DNA of 57,831 bases. It comes from an uncultured Oscillospiraceae bacterium (lineage in GTDB: Bacteria; Bacillota; Clostridia; Oscillospirales; Ruminococcaceae). The DNA lies in NCBI GenBank assembly GCA_949285935.1, contig CASEAH010000081.1:1-57831 (forward strand), in the 5' to 3' direction. The notes under the pieces were generated by a model that made no database searches, was not told the DNA's origin, and worked only from the letters and a program-made list of their open reading frames with translations. Of the stretch, positions 53,013-57,831 are shown one piece after another. Within the stretch, counting starts at the first letter, position 1. Each line of letters opens with the position of its first letter. The translations under genes were made by a program, and so were the position numbers.

Positions 53013-53735
53013 GTGATCAAAACAGTCAATTTGTGCAAAAGCTTCGGCAGCCTTCAGGTACTCAAGGGCATTAACCTGACCGTGGCAGAAGGAGAAAAGC
53101 TGGTCATCATCGGGCCCAGCGGCTCAGGAAAAAGCACCCTGATCCGGTGCATGAACGGATTGGAGGAGCCAACCTCGGGCGAGGTGTATATCGATGGGCA
53201 GCTGCTGCCCCACAAAAACAAGACCCAGCTGGTCCGCAGGACCTCCGCCATGGTTTTCCAGCAGTTTAACCTGTATCCTCATATGACGGTGCTTCAGAAC
53301 CTGACCCTGGCCCCCATAAAGCTCCAGCACGTGCCAAAGAAGGATGCGGAGGAAAGGGCCATGCGGTATCTGGAGCGGGTAGGTCTGGCGGATAAGGCCA
53401 ACGCCCACCCACCCCAGCTTTCCGGCGGGCAGAAGCAGCGGGTCGCCATTGCCCGGGCGCTGGCCTCCCAGCAGAAGATCATTCTTTTTGACGAACCCAC
53501 TTCCGCCCTGGACCCCGAGATGGTCCAGGAGGTGCTGGATGTGATGATCGGACTGTCCAAGGAGAACATCACCATGGTGGTGGTGACGCACGAAATGGGC
53601 TTTGCCCGTCAGGTGGCCGACCGGGTCATCTTTGTGGACGGCGGCGTGATTGTGGAAGAAGGCACGCCGGAACACTTTTTTGAAAACCCCACCGAGGAAC
53701 GGACCAAGGCATTCCTCAGCAAGATCATCCGATAA
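53013..53735 (+). CDS. glnQ: Polar amino-acid ABC transporter ATPase (GlnQ type)
   Basis: The 240-residue ATPase has Walker [11 protein letters not shown]-loop [13 protein letters not shown], signature [15 protein letters not shown], Walker [14 protein letters not shown] and the [17 protein letters not shown] switch typical of the polar amino-acid class. The start is GTG 53013 with AGAGGAGGG 6 bases upstream. It is the first gene of a four-gene importer operon. Confidence 0.95.
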   Translation: MIKTVNLCKSFGSLQVLKGINLTVAEGEKLVIIGPSGSGKSTLIRCMNGLEEPTSGEVYIDGQLLPHKNKTQLVRRTSAMVFQQFNLYPHMTVLQNLTLAPIKLQHVPKKDAEERAMRYLERVGLADKANAHPPQLSGGQKQRVAIARALASQQKIILFDEPTSALDPEMVQEVLDVMIGLSKENITMVVVTHEMGFARQVADRVIFVDGGVIVEEGTPEHFFENPTEERTKAFLSKIIR

Positions 53736-53840
53736 TTCCGGCGCCGACCCTCCTGGGACGTACCGGATGCGGGATATACAGCAAACTTTGCAGATGCTTT
53801 CCAACAAATTTTAATGAACGATGACAAGGAGGACCCTCAC

Positions 53841-54710
53841 ATGAAAACGTTGCACAAGCTGACCGCGCTTCTTACCGCCGCCCTGTTGGTGCTGGCCATG
53901 GCCGCCTGCGGCACTTCCGCTCCCGCTTCCACCTCCTCGTCCGCTCCGGCGGACAGCTCCTCCGGCAGCTCCGGCTCCGGATTGCCCGCACAGGTCCAGG
54001 CCATCAAGGACCGGGGCGTATTGAAAGTAGGCGTTAAGGAAGACGTTCCCTTCTTTGGACTGTACAACACCGAAACCAAATCCTATGAAGGTTTGGAGAT
54101 CGAGCTGGCCAAGATGATTGCCAAGGAAATTATCGGCGATGAAAACGCTGTTGAATTTACACCCGTGACCGCCGCTACCCGGGGCCAGCTGGTGGACAGC
54201 GGCGATGTGGATATGGTCATCGCTACCTTTACCATCAACGACGAGCGGAAGCTTTCCTATAACTTCTCCACCCCTTATTACACCGACGCGGTGGGCCTGC
54301 TGGTAAAGAAGGACGGCGGCATTGCCACAGTGGAGGATCTGGACGGCAAGAAGGTTGGTGTGGCTACCGGAGCCAACTCCATGACCCTGCTTTCCGCAGT
54401 TGCCGATGAAAAGAACATTTCCATTTCCTTTGACGAGTATGCTTCCTACCCTGAGATCAAGGCGGCTTTGGATTCCGGCCGGGTAGACGCCTTCTGCGTG
54501 GACGGCTCCATCCTGGCAGGCTATCTGGATGATTCCACCACCATTCTGGACTACCGCTTTGCCCCCCAGGACTACGGCGTCTGCACCAAGCTGGACAACA
54601 AGGACCTGGCCTCCTATGTGGACGGACTGGTCACCGGCTGGCTGGATGACGGCACTATTTCCGGAATCATTGATTCCATCGGCCTGGTACCCAGCTATAC
54701 CGGAGAATAA
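53841..54710 (+). CDS. Amino-acid ABC transporter substrate-binding lipoprotein
   Basis: The 289-residue product has a signal peptide with lipobox ending AMAAC (Cys23), a Ser/Ala-rich linker, and a SBP_bac_3 domain (about 55-285; RGVLKVGVKEDVPFFGLYN, LEIELAKMIAKEI, AATRGQLVDSGDVDMVIATF). It is close in layout to PEB1/GlnH-type aspartate/glutamate/glutamine binders. AAGGAGG precedes the ATG at 53841. A GC-rich hairpin follows it before the permease genes. Confidence 0.94.
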   Translation: MKTLHKLTALLTAALLVLAMAACGTSAPASTSSSAPADSSSGSSGSGLPAQVQAIKDRGVLKVGVKEDVPFFGLYNTETKSYEGLEIELAKMIAKEIIGDENAVEFTPVTAATRGQLVDSGDVDMVIATFTINDERKLSYNFSTPYYTDAVGLLVKKDGGIATVEDLDGKKVGVATGANSMTLLSAVADEKNISISFDEYASYPEIKAALDSGRVDAFCVDGSILAGYLDDSTTILDYRFAPQDYGVCTKLDNKDLASYVDGLVTGWLDDGTISGIIDSIGLVPSYTGE

Positions 54711-54725
54711 ACTGACGCTTCTCCA

Positions 54726-54756
54726 CCCCCCGGAGGGATATTTCTCCGGGGGGTTC
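54726..54756 (+). terminator. Intra-operon hairpin between binding protein and permeases
   Basis: CCCCCCGGAG (54726-54735) pairs perfectly with CTCCGGGGGG (54744-54753), with only two T residues after it. It probably stops or protects part of the transcripts, so that the binding protein is made in excess over the membrane subunits. Confidence 0.7.
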
Positions 54757-54822
54757 CCAAAAGCAAATGGCTTTAAGTAAGAAAGATGATTTTATACTGA
54801 CCAGGAAAGGCGGGCGAATGTC

Positions 54823-55554
54823 ATGTCCAACGGACCCTTTGCGCTCTGGCGCTGGCAGAAACTGCTGACGGACTGGGATAAGTTCGCCGAAGGTCTGCTT
54901 ACCACTCTGGCGGTGGCAGTGCTGGCGCTCCTCCTCTCGCTGCTGCTGGGAGTTGTTCTGGGGTTGTTTTCCGCCTCAGAGAACAAAGCCCTCCGGGGCA
55001 TCAGCCGGGCATATGTGGAATTCTTTCAGAACACCCCGCTGGTGATTCAGGTATTCTTTATGTACAACGGGCTGCCCTACGCCGGTATTTTGCTGGATAA
55101 ATTTACCATAGGCGTTTTGGGAGTAGGCCTTTACCACGGTGCCTACATCGCGGAAGTGGTGCGGGCAGGGATCCTGTCGGTAAGCAAAGGTCAGTTTGAA
55201 GCAGCCCGTTCCCAGGGCTTCACCCACCTTCAAACCATGGGATGGATCATTCTGCCCCAGACGGTGCGGGTCATTCTGCCGCCCCTGGCCAACCAGGCGG
55301 TAAATCTGGTAAAGAACACCTCAGTGCTGGCGGTCATCGCAGGCGGCGACCTGATGTACCGTTCCAATGCCTGGGCTACCAACGGCACCCTCAGCTACGG
55401 TCCTGCTTATCTGGTGACCGGTCTGCTCTACTTTGCCCTCTGCTTCCCGCTGGCCACCTGGGCCCGGCACTATGAAGAAAAACTCAAGGGGGACACGGCT
55501 CCCAAGGCGGCCGTCAGCTTCTCCAAGACCCAGGAGGTGGCCATTGAATGCTGA
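54823..55554 (+). CDS. Polar amino-acid ABC transporter permease (first)
   Basis: The 243-residue HisM/GlnP-type permease has about five membrane spans, the entry motif GLLTTLAVAVLALLLSLLLG and FFQNTPLVIQVFFMYNGLP. The ATPase-coupling EAA loop reads EAARSQGFTHLQTMGWIILP. It ends by overlapping the next permease gene by seven bases, so the two are made together as a heterodimer. Confidence 0.93.
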   Translation: MSNGPFALWRWQKLLTDWDKFAEGLLTTLAVAVLALLLSLLLGVVLGLFSASENKALRGISRAYVEFFQNTPLVIQVFFMYNGLPYAGILLDKFTIGVLGVGLYHGAYIAEVVRAGILSVSKGQFEAARSQGFTHLQTMGWIILPQTVRVILPPLANQAVNLVKNTSVLAVIAGGDLMYRSNAWATNGTLSYGPAYLVTGLLYFALCFPLATWARHYEEKLKGDTAPKAAVSFSKTQEVAIEC

Positions 55555-56219
55555 AAATTTTTCAGGACATCTTTACTCCCTATAATGTCTCCTACCTTTT
55601 GGGGGGGCTGGGCCTGACCCTGGCTATTTCGGTGGTCACTGTGGGCCTGAGCGTGGTGCTGGGAACGATCCTGGGGCTGCTGCGCAGCTACGACCGGTTT
55701 ATTTTGGGCAAGCTGGCGGCGGTGTACATTGAAGTTTTCCGCAACACGCCACTGCTGCTGTGGATTTTTGTCTGCTTTGTTATGGTGCCGGTGGGGACTT
55801 TTATTGTCCGGGGCACTCTTGGGATCTTCCTGTTCACTTCGGCTGTCATGGCGGAAATTATCCGGGGCGGGCTGAATTCCATCAGCCGGGGCCAGTTTGA
55901 AGCCGCTGCCTCCCAGGGCTTCAGCTTCCCCCAGGCGCTGGCGCTCATCATCCTGCCTCAAACCTTCCGCAGGATCGTCCCCTCCCTGATGAGCCAGATC
56001 GTCACCACCATCAAGGATACGTCCTTTTTGTATCAGGTAGCCATTGCGGAATTCTTTTACTGTGCCAAAAACCTTATTTCCAGCCTTTCCAAATCCGTCA
56101 ATGTCACCACGGCCCATGTCTTTACCATCTATTTTATGGTGGCGGCGGTATATTTTCTGATTAACTTCAGCCTTTCCTGCCTGGTTCGGAGGATGCAGCG
56201 CAGGACGGCAAAGTCATAA
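55548..56219 (+). CDS. Polar amino-acid ABC transporter permease (second)
   Basis: The 223-residue partner permease shows GLGLTLAISVVTVGLSVVLG, EVFRNTPLLLWIFVCFVMVP and the EAA loop EAAASQGFSFPQALALIILP. It lies last in the operon, before the terminator at 56249-56287. Confidence 0.93.
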   Translation: MLKIFQDIFTPYNVSYLLGGLGLTLAISVVTVGLSVVLGTILGLLRSYDRFILGKLAAVYIEVFRNTPLLLWIFVCFVMVPVGTFIVRGTLGIFLFTSAVMAEIIRGGLNSISRGQFEAAASQGFSFPQALALIILPQTFRRIVPSLMSQIVTTIKDTSFLYQVAIAEFFYCAKNLISSLSKSVNVTTAHVFTIYFMVAAVYFLINFSLSCLVRRMQRRTAKS

Positions 56220-56248
56220 GAACCGCAGAGGAAAACCCGTTCCCGCCC

Positions 56249-56287
56249 AAGCGCCCGTCATACGATTTGACGCGGCGCTTCTTTTTT
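56249..56287 (+). terminator. Terminator of the amino-acid ABC operon
   Basis: AAGCGCC pairs with GGCGCTT, extended by an inner GTCA/TGAC pair, and is followed by CTTTTTT. Confidence 0.85.
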
Positions 56288-56432
56288 GCGATTTTTTAAG
56301 GAAAAATCAGCGCCGCCCCGGTTTGTGTGCCCCCGGGGGTCCACGGTACAATAGAAATAGAGGGCCGCGGCGTAAGCGGATCCAAAGGGGTTCTGTCCCG
56401 CTGCTCTCCTCATCAGATTAAGGAGTGAAAGA

Positions 56433-57323
56433 ATGTGTGACAGACAACGATGGGAAAAACGGGTGCTGAAGATCTCCCTGTTGGCGGGAGTGGGCTTTGT
56501 GATCCTGGAAGTGGGAATGGCCTTTTTCAGCGGCTCGCGGTCGGTGCTGATGGACGCGGTGTTTGACGCCTGTGAACTGGTGGTGCTTCTCCTTTCTTTA
56601 TGGCTGACACCCCTGCTGTACCGTCCGGTGACGGAAAAACGTCCCTATGGATACTCCCAGTGCGAAAGCATATTTGTCATCATCAAAAGCGTGATGCTGG
56701 TATCTGTAACGGTGGGCCTGATTGCGGCCAACGTCCAAACGATGCTGGAAGGCGGACGGGATGTTAACGGCTTTCTGGTTTCGGGCTTCGAGTGGGGCCT
56801 GGGAGTCCTCAGCCTTTTGGTGCTGATGCTTCTCCGGCGGATGAACCGCAGTGTTTCGTCCCCCCTCATCCGGGCCGAGATCTATGGCTGGAAGATGGAT
56901 TTTCTTTGCAGTTTTGGCGTGTCGGCGGCCTTTCTGGGAGCTGAACTGCTGAAAATGACTCCCCTGGCATGGCTGGCGCCCTATTTTGACCAGTTGGTGG
57001 CGATCATCCTGGGCCTGGGGATGCTGGGGGAACCTGTCGCCATGGTGATTGCTGCCTTTCGGGATCTGTTTCTGTTTGCTCCCGGAGAAGACGTTTCCCG
57101 GCGGATCAAAACCATTGCCGGGGAGATCCTCTCAGAGTATCCCTACAACCCCTCTTTTTATGAGATCACCCGCACGGGACGGCGGTTGTGGATCGCGATC
57201 TATCTGCAGCCGCGGGAGGATCGTCTTTCCCTCAGAGAACTGACAAGTGCCAGAAAGGAAATCTCCCGGGCACTTTCCCGGGAGTATGAGGATTGCTTCC
57301 TGGAACTGATCCCGGAAACCTGA
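56433..57323 (+). CDS. Divergent CDF-like cation efflux protein
   Basis: The 296-residue protein has six membrane spans and a C-terminal cytoplasmic domain as in cation diffusion facilitators. The span-2 motif reads SVLMDAVFDACELV (DxxxD) and the span-5 region AEIYGWKMDFLCSFGV, where the usual second D/HxxxD pair is reduced to W..D. The metal site is therefore atypical. The YGYSQCES segment takes the place of the FGYGRxE motif. A modest GGAGTG site precedes the ATG. It is monocistronic. Confidence 0.78.
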   Translation: MCDRQRWEKRVLKISLLAGVGFVILEVGMAFFSGSRSVLMDAVFDACELVVLLLSLWLTPLLYRPVTEKRPYGYSQCESIFVIIKSVMLVSVTVGLIAANVQTMLEGGRDVNGFLVSGFEWGLGVLSLLVLMLLRRMNRSVSSPLIRAEIYGWKMDFLCSFGVSAAFLGAELLKMTPLAWLAPYFDQLVAIILGLGMLGEPVAMVIAAFRDLFLFAPGEDVSRRIKTIAGEILSEYPYNPSFYEITRTGRRLWIAIYLQPREDRLSLRELTSARKEISRALSREYEDCFLELIPET

Positions 57324-57583
57324 TGGAGACGGCGCGCGCTGTTGACGGTGACGGCAGAGAACAAATCCTCTGCTGCTCGGCAGCAAAGAAACGGAGATTT
57401 TTAAGCAGGCTGTTTTCATGCCGTTGGGTTGGTGAAAACATTCTGAAACAATAGAAAAAGCCGCCTCCAAAGAGACGGCGGTGCCTTGCCTGTCCTCCCC
57501 GCCGGATGAATGATTCGATCCATCCGGCGGGGAATCCAGTACGCGAGGCAATGAAGAAAGAGGAAGGCGGTAAAGATTTTTCA
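57324..57583. other. Intergenic DNA before the 131-bp repeat
   Basis: A weak hairpin near 57459-57483 (CCGCC/GGCGG, with AAAAAG before it) may terminate the CDF-like gene. Short frames on either strand have no ribosome site or family and include parts of the following repeat. Confidence 0.45.
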
Positions 57584-57831
57584 GCCGGGCCGGTGATCCG
57601 TCCACCCGGCAGGGGTAACAAAAGGTATGAAGAAATGAGGAAAGAAGAGAGCAAGGGGGAAGCTCCGGTCCGCACTCCTCATGGCAGCGCGGGGGAGGTT
57701 GGCCTGTACAGCCCGCCGGGCCGGTGATCCGCCCACCCGGCGGGGGTAACAGAAGGTATGAAGAAATGAGGAAAGAAGAGAGCAAGGGGGAAGCTCCGGT
57801 CCGCACTCCTCATGGCAGCGCGGGGGAGGTT
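57584..57831. repeat. 131-bp tandem direct repeat running off the window
   Basis: Bases 57584-57714 and 57715-57831 are nearly identical direct repeats with a 131-base period (landmarks GCCGGGCCGGTGATCCG, ATGAAGAAATGAGGAAAG and CTCATGGCAGCGCGGGGG recur at the same offset). The second unit is cut by the window end after 117 bases, so more copies may follow. The period is not a multiple of three, which argues against a protein repeat. There is no short palindromic repeat with variable spacers, so it is not a CRISPR array. Confidence 0.9.

Noticed and set aside
57584-57831. Start of a CRISPR array
   Set aside because: The repeat unit is 131 bases, without a short conserved repeat and variable spacers, and no cas gene is nearby.

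Overview
The window looks like the chromosome of an anaerobic Firmicute of the class Clostridia, most likely an Oscillospiraceae-type gut bacterium. The pointers are the GC-rich coding sequence with strong AGGAGG ribosome sites, frequent GTG/TTG starts, sigma-A promoters of TTGACA/TATAAT type, a SigI/RsgI pair, a CotH/DUF4956/VTC cluster, an iron-sulfur L-serine dehydratase in two subunits and SdpRI. I would not name a genus from sequence alone.

Region 1 (1-14.5 kb): an initiator tRNA-fMet with its own promoter and terminator, then about 1.3 kb of AT-rich, apparently decayed DNA. A SorC/DeoR-type regulator follows, and behind it a long co-directional catabolic operon: two peptide-type ABC ATPases, a SIS-domain sugar isomerase/deglycase, a broken amidohydrolase/creatininase remnant, two dihydropyrimidinase/allantoinase-like cyclic amidases, a DhnA/LsrF-type aldolase, two small COG2159 amidohydrolases, a TRZ/ATZ-type deaminase and DeoC. 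Together they look built to take apart a nitrogen-containing, sugar-linked compound (cyclic amide or ureide plus sugar). The substrate is unknown. AT-rich margins and two look-alike hairpins at both edges suggest an acquired island.

Region 2 (14.5-20.5 kb, minus strand): sigI-rsgI, then a lipoprotein, a VTC-type polyphosphate polymerase, DUF4956 and CotH in one operon. RsgI and the lipoprotein share an RsgI-like extracellular motif with an Asn-Pro site and the same 15-residue Asp-rich tandem repeat. The sigI operon and the lipoprotein operon both carry the same bipartite promoter-like element, (A/C)CCCC-N18-CCGTATTCT. This is the strongest candidate for an undescribed, self-contained signalling system in the window.

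Region 3 (21-38.5 kb): a BlaI-type repressor with an M56 membrane protease behind an operator-covered promoter, a TetR regulator, a DUF308 protein, an MMPL/RND exporter with a secreted coiled-coil partner, glycerol kinase behind a leader terminator, a DUF624 protein, PurA, a CDF metal exporter and SdpRI between paired operators.

Region 4 (38.7-57.8 kb): FtsH, a TIM-barrel isomerase, an AraC regulator, two TrkA proteins, DUF1294, TypA/BipA, a third COG2159 amidohydrolase, SdaAA/SdaAB, a polar amino-acid ABC importer and a second CDF-like protein. A 131-bp tandem repeat runs off the right edge.

Across regions 3-4 the long intergenic spaces are filled by a dispersed family of roughly 250-bp elements that follow terminator hairpins. 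At least six copies or part-copies can be lined up by eye, on both strands. I do not recognise this family.
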